A stretch of 64,000 nt of DNA from Spirochaetaceae bacterium (GTDB taxonomy: Bacteria; Spirochaetota; Leptospiria; Leptospirales; Leptonemataceae). The notes beneath the pieces are model-generated. The model was given only the letters and a program-made list of their open reading frames with translations, did not search any database and had not been told where the DNA came from. The position numbers and the translations under genes are program-made. Below are positions 18,069 to 27,490 of the stretch, in pieces (position 1 is the stretch's first letter; every line of letters starts with the position of its first letter). The stretch lies in contig PCBI01000010.1 of the NCBI GenBank assembly GCA_002730875.1, positions 180,900 to 244,899 on the forward strand. Reading direction: 5' to 3'.

Positions 18069-18974
18069 TTAGACCCAGACCTGAACTTCGGGGGTGATCA
18101 GTGTACCCACGCCATGATCTGTAAAGATCTCCAGAAGTAAAGCATGGGGTACTCGACCGTCTATTATGTGGGCTCTTCGCACGCCGGCCTGCAATGCATC
18201 GGTGCAGCATCGTGTCTTGGGTAGCATGCCGCCGGAGATTATTTTTTTCTGGATGAGTTCGTCCACATTCTTCGGGGTCAGTCCGGTCAGGGTCTTGTCT
18301 CCGTCCAGGATGCCACGGGTGTCGGTCAGGAGAATGAGCTTTTCCGCCTTAAGGGCGCTGGCAATGGCGCCGGCCATAGTATCGGCGTTTACGTTCATGC
18401 TTTCGCCGTTTTCATCGGCGGCAATAGGAGCAATAACGGGTATGTACTCTCGATCGATTAGATCCTGAATGAGATCCGGTTTCACGGTGCGAGCATTGAC
18501 GGTACCCACACGACCCAGGCTTACCTTTTCGGTGGAACCGTCGTCCCTGGACTTCTCAATGGAATGCTCGGTGGCTGTAGCCAGATGACCGTCACGACCC
18601 GAGATGCCTACGGCACGGCCGCCTTCGCGATTGATCAGCGATACTATCTCTTTATTGATGTTGCCGGAAAGCACCATCTCCGCCACTTCCATGGCATCAT
18701 GGTCGGTGACCCGGTGTCCATCTACGAATTGAGAAGCGATCCCCAGTCGATCCAGCAGTCGATTAATCCGCGGGCCGCCCCCATGCACGATAACGGGACG
18801 CATTCCCACGTAGCGCAGAAGGACTACGTCCCGGGCGAATTTGTCCTGCAGCGCGGCCTGTTCCATTGCGGCGCCGCCGTATTTGATGACTATTGTTTTG
18901 CCGTGGAACTTCTGAATGTAGGGAAGGGCTTCTAGAAGTACTTCGGCGCGGCCAGAATCAGGATTCTCCACCAC
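18069..18974 (-). CDS. argB: Acetylglutamate kinase
   Basis: A 301-residue amino acid kinase for the second step of arginine synthesis. Motifs include IVIKYGGAAM, VHGGGPRINRLLDRLG, the NVNADTMAGAIA nucleotide loop and SGGMLPKT. The N-terminal helix (LLEALPYIQKF) is the extension found in hexameric, arginine-inhibited enzymes, so feedback control by arginine is likely (inference from family knowledge). Its start overlaps the upstream gene by 17 bases, indicating translational coupling. No other arg gene is visible in the window. Confidence 0.97.
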   Translation of the reverse strand: MVENPDSGRAEVLLEALPYIQKFHGKTIVIKYGGAAMEQAALQDKFARDVVLLRYVGMRPVIVHGGGPRINRLLDRLGIASQFVDGHRVTDHDAMEVAEMVLSGNINKEIVSLINREGGRAVGISGRDGHLATATEHSIEKSRDDGSTEKVSLGRVGTVNARTVKPDLIQDLIDREYIPVIAPIAADENGESMNVNADTMAGAIASALKAEKLILLTDTRGILDGDKTLTGLTPKNVDELIQKKIISGGMLPKTRCCTDALQAGVRRAHIIDGRVPHALLLEIFTDHGVGTLITPEVQVWV

Positions 18975-19476
18975 TTTCTTTCTCCAGCACCTCGATAAAG
19001 TTCAGGATGGATTTCTTATCCTTTTCCAGCTGCTTCGCATATACATCGGCGATGGCGCCCTCAACCAGGCCGCTCACCAGGAAAGCCTTGCTGGTTACCT
19101 TGATGTCGTAATCCCGGGCGGCCCGATCGCCGTCCAACTCGTAATATTTGCTTTCCCCTTCGATGACAAATAGATGGTCCAGGTCTCCGCCGGGAACCAC
19201 GCGAAAGGTGTGCACATGGGTGCTCTCCAGAAACGTGGAAGTCTCTACCAGGGTATCCGCTCCATGGGGAAGAAGGGTGGCCACAACCTGCGGCAGGGAT
19301 TCGGAGATGGCAATATGCCGCACCTGCTTGAGAGTGTCGCCTTCCCGGGTCTCTTCTTCTATATGAACGTTCTTTAGCTCCGGGAATTTGTCCAGGTGCT
19401 TGTACCGCTCCTGCCTGGCATCCAGCAACTTCTGGAGGGGTACATCGAATTCCTGTTTTACCTGAATCTTTTTCAT
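18958..19476 (-). CDS. Conserved protein of unknown function, coupled to argB
   Basis: A 172-residue soluble protein starting MKKIQVKQEFDVPLQ. The alternating strand pattern, with a closing amphipathic helix (about 140-170), resembles SRPBCC/START-type ligand-binding domains such as DUF2505, but no decisive motif is present. The ATG at 19476 is chosen because homologous-looking sequence begins there; a longer form from 19599 has a disordered, basic leader. There is no good ribosome site. It overlaps argB by 17 bases and heads the argB-apt operon. Confidence 0.65.
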   Translation of the reverse strand: MKKIQVKQEFDVPLQKLLDARQERYKHLDKFPELKNVHIEEETREGDTLKQVRHIAISESLPQVVATLLPHGADTLVETSTFLESTHVHTFRVVPGGDLDHLFVIEGESKYYELDGDRAARDYDIKVTSKAFLVSGLVEGAIADVYAKQLEKDKKSILNFIEVLEKESGGES

Positions 19477-19604
19477 CTGGACCAAATGCGTAATGCGGGG
19501 GCCCTGAAAAGTCCAGTAAAAAAGCGAGTGCGCCGATGCCTGGCCCGGCGTATTATCTGATGCCGGTCCTCGGGCCCCCTGCCGCCTTGACTGCTCCAAA
19601 CCCG

Positions 19605-21092
19605 CTAGAACTGGAAGTAGAGGAAATTCGGTGTTTCTGCCGGAGTCATGGAAATGATCATATAGATCATAGCGATCAAAATCAGGATCAACTTCTTACG
19701 ATTCTCGGGCTTCCAGAAGTACTCGAGCTGGTACTTGTTGAAGAACAGCTCGTAGACCCACAATAGACCCAGTAGGACAATGAATTCGTTGAGATCTCTC
19801 AGGTTGGAATAAGAAAGCAGCTGCGAATTGAAGAGCAGGGATTCATTTAGATTCTCAAAGCCAAATTTACGACCGTGCATCAGGTTGGCGGTGGCCATGT
19901 CCGGCGCCCGGAACCATATAAAACCAAAGCTAAGACAGAAAAACAGAAAGATCCGGGAGGCTGCGTTGTAGGCCAATCCGCCCACTTCGCGTAACTTCTC
20001 GGCCACGGTGGAACGGCCATAAACGCGGTGCGCGGCAATCATTACGAACTGCCACACTCCCCAGGCGACGAAATGGTAGGCGGCCCCATGCCAGATTCCG
20101 GTGGCCAGCCAGACAATGGCGATGTTTACATAGATGCGAACCGGTCCTACACGGGATCCGCCCAGGGGAATAAACACATAGTCGCGGATCCATGTTGTAA
20201 GCGAAATATGCCAGCGGCTCCAGTGGTCGGTAATGCTGGAAGCGGCCATGGGATAGAGAAAGTTGATCTCGAATTCGTAGCCGAAAAGCCGGGCCACACC
20301 CCGGGCAATATCGGTGTAGCCGGCAAAGTCCAGATAAATCTGCCAGCCGAAAGCGAAGGAAGCCACCCAGATATCCAGGGTTCCGTACGCGCCAGGATTG
20401 GAAAAGACCTGGTTTACCACCGGCGCCAGGTTATCGGAGAGTACGAGCTTGCGAAAAAAGCCCACGATGATCCGTGTTACGCCGACGATGATATCGTTTT
20501 TCTGGATGTTTATGCCTTCATCCAGTTGCTTGAGAAAGGTCGTGGCCCGGACAATGGGGCCGGCAACCAGCTGCGGAAAGAAAGTCACATACAGGGCAAA
20601 ATCTACCGGATCCTTACGAGCTTCCAGTACGCCTCTATACACATCGATTGTGTAACTCATGGACTGGAAGGTGTAGAAGGAAATGCCCACCGGCAGCAGG
20701 ATGCTTTCGGCCGGGAAGGCGAACATGGTATCGCCCAGGGGATGGACATCATTCAGTATGGTGATGCCAAAGTTTGTGTACTTGAAATAACCCAGCAAAG
20801 CCAGGTTGATTAAGACGGAACCTACGAGATAGAATTTGGCCGGTAGTCGGGCGACCAGGCCGGCCGTACCGCCGTTTTGCTCCCAGTCCCTGCGCGCCGT
20901 AATGGCCAGCCCCGCCAGGTAGTCCCAGGCGGTGGAAAACAGGATCAGGATCAGATAATAGGGCTCGAAAACGCCATAGAAATAGTAGGAGGCGGCCAGG
21001 AGGAAAATTCGCTGGGGGCGCCCTTTCAGTACATGACCCAGTACCAGGGTGGTAAAAAAGAAGAAAACAAAGTGAAAGGACGTGAAATTCAT
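19605..21092 (-). CDS. MBOAT family O-acyltransferase, complete
   Basis: A 495-residue multi-pass membrane acyltransferase. The key residues are present: GIWHGAAYHF with the presumed catalytic His335, DHWSRWHISLTTWIRDYVFIPLGGS, and FPQLVAGPIVRATTF. It starts at ATG 21092 (MNFTSFHFVFFF); a TTG two codons earlier is possible. It is related to the MBOAT at the left edge of the window, but here no SGNH partner gene is adjacent. The acyl acceptor is unknown. It is followed on the same strand, 128 bases later, by the argB operon. Confidence 0.95.
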   Translation of the reverse strand: MNFTSFHFVFFFFTTLVLGHVLKGRPQRIFLLAASYYFYGVFEPYYLILILFSTAWDYLAGLAITARRDWEQNGGTAGLVARLPAKFYLVGSVLINLALLGYFKYTNFGITILNDVHPLGDTMFAFPAESILLPVGISFYTFQSMSYTIDVYRGVLEARKDPVDFALYVTFFPQLVAGPIVRATTFLKQLDEGINIQKNDIIVGVTRIIVGFFRKLVLSDNLAPVVNQVFSNPGAYGTLDIWVASFAFGWQIYLDFAGYTDIARGVARLFGYEFEINFLYPMAASSITDHWSRWHISLTTWIRDYVFIPLGGSRVGPVRIYVNIAIVWLATGIWHGAAYHFVAWGVWQFVMIAAHRVYGRSTVAEKLREVGGLAYNAASRIFLFFCLSFGFIWFRAPDMATANLMHGRKFGFENLNESLLFNSQLLSYSNLRDLNEFIVLLGLLWVYELFFNKYQLEYFWKPENRKKLILILIAMIYMIISMTPAETPNFLYFQF

Positions 21093-21367
21093 CCGCAAGA
21101 AGCAGAGACCTGGAAAGGGTCGAACCGGTCAAACAAAACCTGTGACTGGCTCCGGTAGCCGGAAAATATCCCTCAATTATGTCTCCTTGCGGGGCTGGGC
21201 TGCACCGGAAGCTCATTGAGGGAGGATCGGTATGCTTCGTGCATGCCTTCCCATCCCTGCCTGGACGTCCCCGGGTCTGCAATAGTGTGGCCAGAGTTCG
21301 TAGAATGCCCCGACCTGATAGCAATGTTAGGGCTTGACGAAACACCGGCGCGGGCCAGGTTGAGCCC

Positions 21368-21724
21368 ATGAACACACCAAAAGTATTAGCTGGCCTGGTT
21401 ATTCTGGCCGCTCTGGCCACCGCTCAATGCGGAGACGACAAACCAGATACGGCTCAGTATGATGCCATTTGTCAAAAGGTTCTGAAATGCGACAAAAGCA
21501 TGCAGGATCTTCAAAACAATCCTGCTCTGCCTGCCAACGCGGACGTAGGTGAGCAATGCAAGAAATCCCTTGCAGAGATCGAAAAGAAAGCCCCTAACAG
21601 TATTCAGGGCGTAAAAGACTGCATTAACAATACTGCTTGCGAAGATTTGAAATTTGCAACATGTCTGGCTCCTGCTCAAGCAGAGCTGATGAAAAACATC
21701 CCTGGCGCCCAGGGAATTCAGTAA
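21368..21724 (+). CDS. Small Cys-rich lipoprotein
   Basis: A 118-residue lipoprotein; the signal peptide ends LATAQC (Cys21). The mature part has five more cysteines in ICQKVLKC, QCKKSL, DCINNTAC and ATCLAP, with helical spacing, suggesting a small disulfide-linked helical bundle. It resembles Cys-rich lipoproteins common in Leptospira (family TIGR04454 is a possible match, not checked). Divergent from the MBOAT gene and followed by a strong hairpin, so probably a single-gene unit. Confidence 0.8.
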   Translation: MNTPKVLAGLVILAALATAQCGDDKPDTAQYDAICQKVLKCDKSMQDLQNNPALPANADVGEQCKKSLAEIEKKAPNSIQGVKDCINNTACEDLKFATCLAPAQAELMKNIPGAQGIQ

Positions 21725-21735
21725 ATCTGAATGCA

Positions 21736-21762
21736 GGGAAGCCGGGAATGCCCGGCCTTCCC
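21736..21762 (+). terminator. Terminator-like hairpin after the lipoprotein gene
   Basis: GGGAAGCCGGG-AATG-CCCGGCCTTCCC pairs over 11 bases with one bulged C, 12 bases after the stop codon. The following sequence is not T-rich. The remaining 236 bases to the converging glycosyltransferase gene hold no gene I can support. Confidence 0.65.
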
Positions 21763-21998
21763 GGTAGCATCCTTTCCGGACACGGTCCTATTCTCTATTA
21801 GATGCCTTCGGTGCCTGCTGGCAGGGCATAGCCGGCTTCGACGTTCCTCAACAATGTGATGCGCCGGGTAACGGGCCCGGAATGAAAACCCTGCAGTGGC
21901 GGGTCCGGCCAACTACAACCTGTAAGGGTCCACCTGAATCCCTCCTGCGAAAGAGGATTTCCGTCGGGCAGATAGAGGCCGGCGGCCTCATTGATTCG

Positions 21999-23114
21999 TT
22001 ATCGCTTTTCCAGTTCCTTGAATTGCCTGGCAAGTTCATCCGCTCTCTTTTCCCATTGCCATTTCTTTGCCTGGAAGGTAGCCTGTTTGGGCAGTTCCTT
22101 TCCATGCATTTGAAGCAGGAAGGATTTCCACGCTTCTACATCGTTGGGCGATGCGAAGCGGCCATGGGGATGGATTTCGCGCATGATGGCGATATCGGAA
22201 AGAACCGCCGGTTTGCCATGCATCAACGATTCCAGGACGCGAAGAGGGAAGCTTTCATGGAGCGATGGGAAAAAGGCCACACGGCAACTCTCGTATAGCC
22301 AGGTTAGTTGGCCGTCGGTGGGGGCCTCGATGAAATAGATCCCGTCCGGCTTGTAGACTCCGTTTACCAGATCGGCCAGTTCTTCTTTGATTTCTTTGCC
22401 CTTTTTTCCGGCGATGACCAGCGGATAAAGATAGGGATTCTCGCGCCGCGCTCGACGGTAGGCTTCCATCAATACCTTGTAGTTCTTTCGCTTCTCTACG
22501 GTGCCAACACTGAGGTAAAAGTGCTCGGAAAAGAAAGGAAGATCCAGGGGATGGCTTACCTTCTTCGCCGGCGGATTTACGCCAGGATAGATAACCTGTA
22601 TCTTTTCTTCCGGTATGGAGGGATAAAGGCTCTTGAGTTCTTCCTGGAAGCTCTGCGACTGGCACAACACTCGATCCGCGCTTTGCAGGCTTTCTTCCAG
22701 GAAATACTTCTGCTCCAGCCGGGGGATCATGCTTAACTCTTCTGGAGCGGTCTTAAAACTAACATCGTTTACGTTAAGGATGGTCTTTATGCCGGGCAGC
22801 TTCTTCTTGATCGACCGCGGTAGCAGGCCGGTGGTGCCCCAGAAGACATCGGCCTCCGCCCTGGCGATCATTTTGGGAAGCGAACGCTGCATCCAGATGG
22901 CCGGTAATTGTGGAACGAAGGAAGACTCCACGCGAATCTCGACGCGTCCGGAAGTTAGCAGGCTTGCGAAGTCCGGCGAAATGGCTTTGTGGGAAAGCAA
23001 TATCCATTCCGCATCCGGTAATCTGGAAATTAGATTACCGAACATTCCCGCCACATAGCGGGCATCTCGACTTTCCGGACTTGATAAAGGCCGGGCATCC
23101 ACCGCGATCCGCAT
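21999..23114 (-). CDS. Glycosyltransferase, GT4-like (GT-B fold)
   Basis: A 371-residue cytosolic glycosyltransferase. The N-terminal domain starts MRIAVDARPL. The C-terminal donor domain has IQVIYPGVN, YLSVGTVEKRKNY, LVIAGKKGKE and the sugar-nucleotide site FFPSLHESFPLRVLESLMHGKPAVLSD. The EX7E element is E-SFPLRVL-E. It likely adds a hexose to a lipopolysaccharide-type or other envelope glycan. I start at ATG 23114; a GTG five codons earlier is possible. There is no glycan cluster around it, so the product is not inferable. Confidence 0.92.
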   Translation of the reverse strand: MRIAVDARPLSSPESRDARYVAGMFGNLISRLPDAEWILLSHKAISPDFASLLTSGRVEIRVESSFVPQLPAIWMQRSLPKMIARAEADVFWGTTGLLPRSIKKKLPGIKTILNVNDVSFKTAPEELSMIPRLEQKYFLEESLQSADRVLCQSQSFQEELKSLYPSIPEEKIQVIYPGVNPPAKKVSHPLDLPFFSEHFYLSVGTVEKRKNYKVLMEAYRRARRENPYLYPLVIAGKKGKEIKEELADLVNGVYKPDGIYFIEAPTDGQLTWLYESCRVAFFPSLHESFPLRVLESLMHGKPAVLSDIAIMREIHPHGRFASPNDVEAWKSFLLQMHGKELPKQATFQAKKWQWEKRADELARQFKELEKR

Positions 23115-23490
23115 ATGGACCAGGTGCACAGCCCGGATGCATCTGTCACTCTAAAACAAAGTCAATTGCCCCCTTGCGGGGAGCCCTGTCATCGGCGTAT
23201 GAGCAGGTAGCAAATCCCTGACAATGTTTCTCTGTATACGTTTGCGCACGGAGTGCGGCCCATGAAAATCGCCGGGCTTCCGCCGGTCCTTTCCTGGCAA
23301 ATGGGTTCTCAAGAAGTCACTGCGGTGAATTGCTACCTCGGATTGATACGGACAGTAAAAAAGAATCGATCGATATACTACCGTTGATTGATAGATTATT
23401 GGGGCCGTGCCGATATTGCCATAGTAGCGAAGTGTACGTTAACAGAAATGAATATCCCGGCCGGGGAACCATTGAATAGACAGGAGAAGC
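23115..23490. other. Divergent intergenic region, 376 bases
   Basis: This gap separates the divergent glycosyltransferase and LOG-like genes. The right half (about 23340-23460) is AT-rich and is the likely promoter region. A short frame at 23262-23390 (42 codons, GGAG 8 bases before its ATG) is possible but has no other support. No hairpin or repeat of note. Confidence 0.4.
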
Positions 23491-24243
23491 ATGAGACCAC
23501 AGCGAGCTTACGAAAATCAAGACTTTATGTATTCCGAGCATGCCCGCTCTTTGCGGATTCTGGCCGAGTACCATTATCCGCTACACAGATTTCAGGAGCT
23601 CGGAGTTACCGACACCGTAGTATTCTTTGGCTCGGCAAGAATTCCTGCGCCGGAGAAAAGGCAGGAGGCCGTAAGCGCAACTTCGCGTATTCATGAATTC
23701 GACACATTCTATGATGCGGCCAGGGAAGTAAGCCGCAGACTGACCATGTGGTCCCAGAAGCATGCGAAACCACTGGGTCGGAACTTTCTGGTGTGCACCG
23801 GGGGCGGACCCGGAATCATGGAGGCCTCTAACCGGGGCGCCTACGATGCAGGAGGCCAATCCATTGGGTTGAACATCGAGCTGCCCAAAGAGCAGCATCC
23901 CAATCCATTCATTACCGAAGACTTGAACTTTGATTTCCACTACTTCTTTACCCGCAAGTTCTGGTTTCTCTACTATGCCAGGGCCCTGATTGCATTTCCG
24001 GGAGGTTTTGGCACCCTTGATGAGCTCTTTGAGACCCTGACTCTGCAGCAAACCATGAACATTCGCAATCAGGTGCCTGTTTTCCTTTACGGAAAAAGAT
24101 TCTGGGACAGATTGATAGATTTCGATTTTCTTGTTGAATATGGGTTAATCTCGCCCCGGGATAAGGAACTGTTCCAGATAGTGGATTCGGTTCCGGAAGC
24201 CATGGAGGCGTTGATTCCGGTTCTAGAAAGTCAGCTACAATGA
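23491..24243 (+). CDS. LOG/TIGR00730-family nucleotide-binding protein
   Basis: A 250-residue Rossmann-like protein of the lysine-decarboxylase-like/LOG family. Motifs are TGGGPGIMEASNRGA and the family signature PGGFGTLDELFE. The family includes phosphoribohydrolases acting on nucleoside monophosphates, such as plant LOG and bacterial PpnN. This longer, N-terminally extended type (VVFFGSARIPAP) is common in bacteria. AGGAG precedes the ATG. The stop overlaps the next start (ATGA at 24240), so it is translationally coupled to the large unknown protein downstream. Confidence 0.9.
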   Translation: MRPQRAYENQDFMYSEHARSLRILAEYHYPLHRFQELGVTDTVVFFGSARIPAPEKRQEAVSATSRIHEFDTFYDAAREVSRRLTMWSQKHAKPLGRNFLVCTGGGPGIMEASNRGAYDAGGQSIGLNIELPKEQHPNPFITEDLNFDFHYFFTRKFWFLYYARALIAFPGGFGTLDELFETLTLQQTMNIRNQVPVFLYGKRFWDRLIDFDFLVEYGLISPRDKELFQIVDSVPEAMEALIPVLESQLQ

Positions 24244-26267
24244 GCGCCGCCGGACAAAAAAAGGAATTCCTCAATCTTCTAAAAGAATCCGATGCCATGG
24301 CTCGGGGAGCCAATCTGTCGGAGAAGACCCACCATGCCGTGTACAAGGCGATCAAGTCGGTCTCGGCCCTGGATCAAATCAAGAACGGAAATATATTCCA
24401 TGCCGGCGTGAAGATCCCGGAACTGGAGAACCTGGATTATGGCCGGAAAGAGGCCCTGGAGGTGCTGCAGCGGCTCATTTCGGATCAATTGATTGCCCAG
24501 GTGTTCTGGATGGATTTCGATCCCGGCGCGAACAAGCTGGTGATCACTCCTTGCTACATTGCGAACTGGGGCGATGATAGAATTGGGCCGGAGCAACTGT
24601 TCCAGGAACTGCTCATGCAGTCGGTGGAGAACATCGAACAATTCTTGAGGAACCGTCCTGTGTTTAACCGGGATCAGATATGGAAGGATCTACAGAAGGA
24701 TGTGAAATCGCCTTCGGTGCCCGATCTGTCCCAGTTGCCCACTTCTACCGTAGATCCCCTGGCGCCCATACAGCCTTCGGCTTTCGACTTCGTTCCGCCG
24801 GCGGAGATGCTTCGGGTGGCCAGAGATGAGATTCGCGAAGAGCTGATTCGCCGGGGAGCGGTGGTGTATCTTCTGGAATACGGCCTTCTTCCCATAAGGG
24901 ACGAAGAGGTAGTAGTTCGATTCGAAGCCTGCGCCGATTTTATGCTGTCGCACATCATCCCGGAACACAGAGCCAATGCGGCATTGAAATCAGAATTGCA
25001 TTCCATCTCTACACAGGAAGAAGCCTATCATCTGGAAGGCTTCGTGCGAAAGACCGCGGATTTTACTCACAAAAAAGCGACCGCGGTAAAGAAGCACCTT
25101 TTGTCTTCTCCCGGCCGCACTTCGCGCTTCCCGGGCTCGCTGGCCGTGGAACAGGTCCTTCAGCTCCACCCGTTCGTGGAGAAGAAGTACCGGGAAGGCT
25201 GGGAAAAGGAAATGGACCATCAGCATAAGGAGATCCGCGAAAGCATCCTGGGGCTCGGCGTAGATGTGGCGGATCAAATTCGTTTCTTCTCGGAAGAGGA
25301 TCGAGAGTCCATACCGCCGGAAATCTGGCGACGGTTGATTAACGATAACGGTTTTTTCCATTCCACCTGGGAACGAAACGACGGCACGTACCATGTTCTG
25401 TGCAAAAAGAATCCGGCCATCTTCCCGGAACTTGTGAACATCATGTTGAATATGGGCCCGGAAAATCATTGGAAGATTCTGGCATTTCGCTTTCTGATCG
25501 AAAAGTACGAATCAACGTTTCCGGAACTGTTTCATGATAGCGATTTTGTCGATGCCTATGGCCGTCTTTTACGCAGAGCCTACATGAGTCTGATTCCGTG
25601 GTACTACAGACTGCTTATGTTTCTCGGGCTGCGAAGTATTGTAGATGCCGCGTTCCAAAACGCAAAGAAGAAGATCCAGGAGGATCAGGAAAGGCTGGCC
25701 GCCAAAAACCAGGAAAAGCGGGATAATCGGGACAAGCAGAAGATCGTAGAAAGGAAGGAAAAAGCCGGACAGGCCGAAACCCTGGAATTCACCAGGCGCA
25801 TTGTGGAATCCCTGGAAAGGCATTACTTCGACCGTGGCGTTCCGCCTCTAGTGAAAGACGTGGCCCAGGAATTTCCGGATCGAAAGGAAGAGGAGTTTCG
25901 CGAGTTCATTAAGAAGCAAGGATTCAAGCAATTGGATTTCGAGGGCGACAAGATCCTCCTTTATCCGGTGGATCATCAATGGAGAGTGCGGGCCATCAAG
26001 CTGCGAAAGCGACTGGAAGATATAAACCAGGATCCCGGGCTGGACAACAGCATCCGAACCAGGATCAGTACGGTCCTGAAGATGCTTCAAAAAAGCATCA
26101 AGCAGGCCGCCTCGGGAGTCGGCGGCGCCCCTACGCCGGAGAAGTTGGATCCGGATGCCGCCTTCCAGCGATTTGAAAGCGAACTGGAAAAGCATGAAAA
26201 GGTCTCTGCGGGATCTCCTGCCAGTTCTTCCGGCGGCGAGGATTCGGGCTCCCCGCCGGACTATTAG
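24240..26267 (+). CDS. Large protein of unknown function, coupled to LOG-like gene
   Basis: A 675-residue soluble protein with no signal peptide or membrane segment I can call. The N-terminal part (1-120) is mixed alpha/beta. A middle region (about 180-470) is helical. A charged coiled coil occupies about 475-530 (KKKIQEDQERLAAKNQEKRD...). A winged-helix-like segment follows (YFDRGVPPLVKDVAQEFPD at about 535-560), and the tail is Ser/Gly-rich and disordered. I do not recognise the family. The four-base overlap with the LOG-like gene implies co-production and possibly a complex. Confidence 0.8.
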   Translation: MSAAGQKKEFLNLLKESDAMARGANLSEKTHHAVYKAIKSVSALDQIKNGNIFHAGVKIPELENLDYGRKEALEVLQRLISDQLIAQVFWMDFDPGANKLVITPCYIANWGDDRIGPEQLFQELLMQSVENIEQFLRNRPVFNRDQIWKDLQKDVKSPSVPDLSQLPTSTVDPLAPIQPSAFDFVPPAEMLRVARDEIREELIRRGAVVYLLEYGLLPIRDEEVVVRFEACADFMLSHIIPEHRANAALKSELHSISTQEEAYHLEGFVRKTADFTHKKATAVKKHLLSSPGRTSRFPGSLAVEQVLQLHPFVEKKYREGWEKEMDHQHKEIRESILGLGVDVADQIRFFSEEDRESIPPEIWRRLINDNGFFHSTWERNDGTYHVLCKKNPAIFPELVNIMLNMGPENHWKILAFRFLIEKYESTFPELFHDSDFVDAYGRLLRRAYMSLIPWYYRLLMFLGLRSIVDAAFQNAKKKIQEDQERLAAKNQEKRDNRDKQKIVERKEKAGQAETLEFTRRIVESLERHYFDRGVPPLVKDVAQEFPDRKEEEFREFIKKQGFKQLDFEGDKILLYPVDHQWRVRAIKLRKRLEDINQDPGLDNSIRTRISTVLKMLQKSIKQAASGVGGAPTPEKLDPDAAFQRFESELEKHEKVSAGSPASSSGGEDSGSPPDY

Positions 26268-26485
26268 GCACAGACTTTTCCGGACCGCTCTTCGGGCAAA
26301 TCGGCCAAAGGTTTATGTGCACTGCCCAATAATTCGGCAAGATTTTTTCTTTTCCAACAGGGGGCTATCCCCGGACTGTTACTTTAGGCACGATTTCGAA
26401 GCAGGGTCCAGGCAAAAGCTGCCATACAGACAGGGCCCGGCCATGATACGTTCAAGCTGCCCAGAAGTTTGAGGGGGGATAGACC

Positions 26486-27427
26486 GTGACGGTTACACTG
26501 GAAGAGTTACAGAAGCGATTGGATGAGCTGGAAGCGCAAAACAAAAGGCTTCAGGATGAACTAAACTATGTGAAGGAATCTCCTTTCCTGCAATCATCTA
26601 TCAAACGTCTGGTTTATGAAGCCTTGATCGACCGCGAAGAGGTGCTTACCAGGGAACTGGGCAAGCGGATCAATGAACGCCATGGCACCATGTACGAAAT
26701 CAAGACCCAGGCCAAACGACTGTCCGAGCTTCTGGGCCTGGATGCGGACTCGGTTCGAATCATGGTTACTGAAGCGGTGCAGAATATTCTGGAACACGGT
26801 TCCGGAAAGTACGTCACCGTCAGATTGGAAATCAAAAACGATAGCGTGAATCCCTGCCTGGTTAGCTCCTTCAAACATGAACTTCCCAGCGGCCAGGTCT
26901 ACACGCTGAGCGACATCAATCAGAATGCCATGAAAGGGGATGTTACCTCCGAACATTTTGATTTTGAGTCCAGCCGGGGTCGCGGCGAATACATCATGAA
27001 GGAGCTCACCGACGAGCGAAGGATTATCAACGGAATCGAAGTGAATCCGGACGGAAAAAAGGTCCGGTACTTCAAACGGATCCTGATCAACTACGCTAAA
27101 GAAGAAGGCCCCCGGGCTCGTGTAACATTCGAGGAACTAAAGCGCGAAATCGACCGACTGGATTACGAAGATGTGATTTGCTGCTTTCATGTACATCATA
27201 TTGGCGGACTTCCGGATTCGGTTACCATTGCCACCACCAAGGCTTACTCGCAAAGAGTGGCCGACATCATGAAGAATAACGGTTTCAGGCTCCAGGAAGA
27301 AGAAAGCTACTATCGCACATCCTTTGCCACCTATGTGCCCAAAGAACAGATGGATAAAGAGCAGCTTCTAAGTCTGTTTGCCCGCGTCCGAAGCATCGTG
27401 GACGAAGAGATCGATGCCAACAAGTAG
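26486..27427 (+). CDS. GHKL ATPase, anti-sigma/RsbW-like, with extra C-terminal domain
   Basis: A 313-residue protein. Residues 4-30 form a coiled coil. Residues about 70-200 are a GHKL ATPase of the anti-sigma kinase type: N-box VTEAVQNILEHG (Glu96, Asn100) and G-box SSRGRGEYIMKEL (164-172). The last ~105 residues are a separate domain of unknown type containing CCFHVHHIGG. The start is a GTG at 26486 behind GAGGGGGG. RsbW-like kinases work with SpoIIE-type phosphatases and STAS antagonists. Two such phosphatases lie at 51.7-55.6 kb, but no STAS gene is visible, so a partnership is only a suggestion. Confidence 0.78.
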   Translation: MTVTLEELQKRLDELEAQNKRLQDELNYVKESPFLQSSIKRLVYEALIDREEVLTRELGKRINERHGTMYEIKTQAKRLSELLGLDADSVRIMVTEAVQNILEHGSGKYVTVRLEIKNDSVNPCLVSSFKHELPSGQVYTLSDINQNAMKGDVTSEHFDFESSRGRGEYIMKELTDERRIINGIEVNPDGKKVRYFKRILINYAKEEGPRARVTFEELKREIDRLDYEDVICCFHVHHIGGLPDSVTIATTKAYSQRVADIMKNNGFRLQEEESYYRTSFATYVPKEQMDKEQLLSLFARVRSIVDEEIDANK

Positions 27428-27490
27428 TCCTGGCAACGAATCGTTTCGACCTGTATCGTCCTGCGCGAAGTTGCAACAAGCGAGGGTGCA

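Noticed and set aside
19495..19580. GGGGGCCC and GGGCCCCC flanking about 70 bases upstream of the argB operon
   Set aside because: Each arm is mostly self-palindromic GGGCCC, so pairing at a distance is not compelling.
20028..20813. 261-codon frame opposite the second MBOAT gene
   Set aside because: Antisense to a complete, well-recognised MBOAT; composition is that of a shadow frame.
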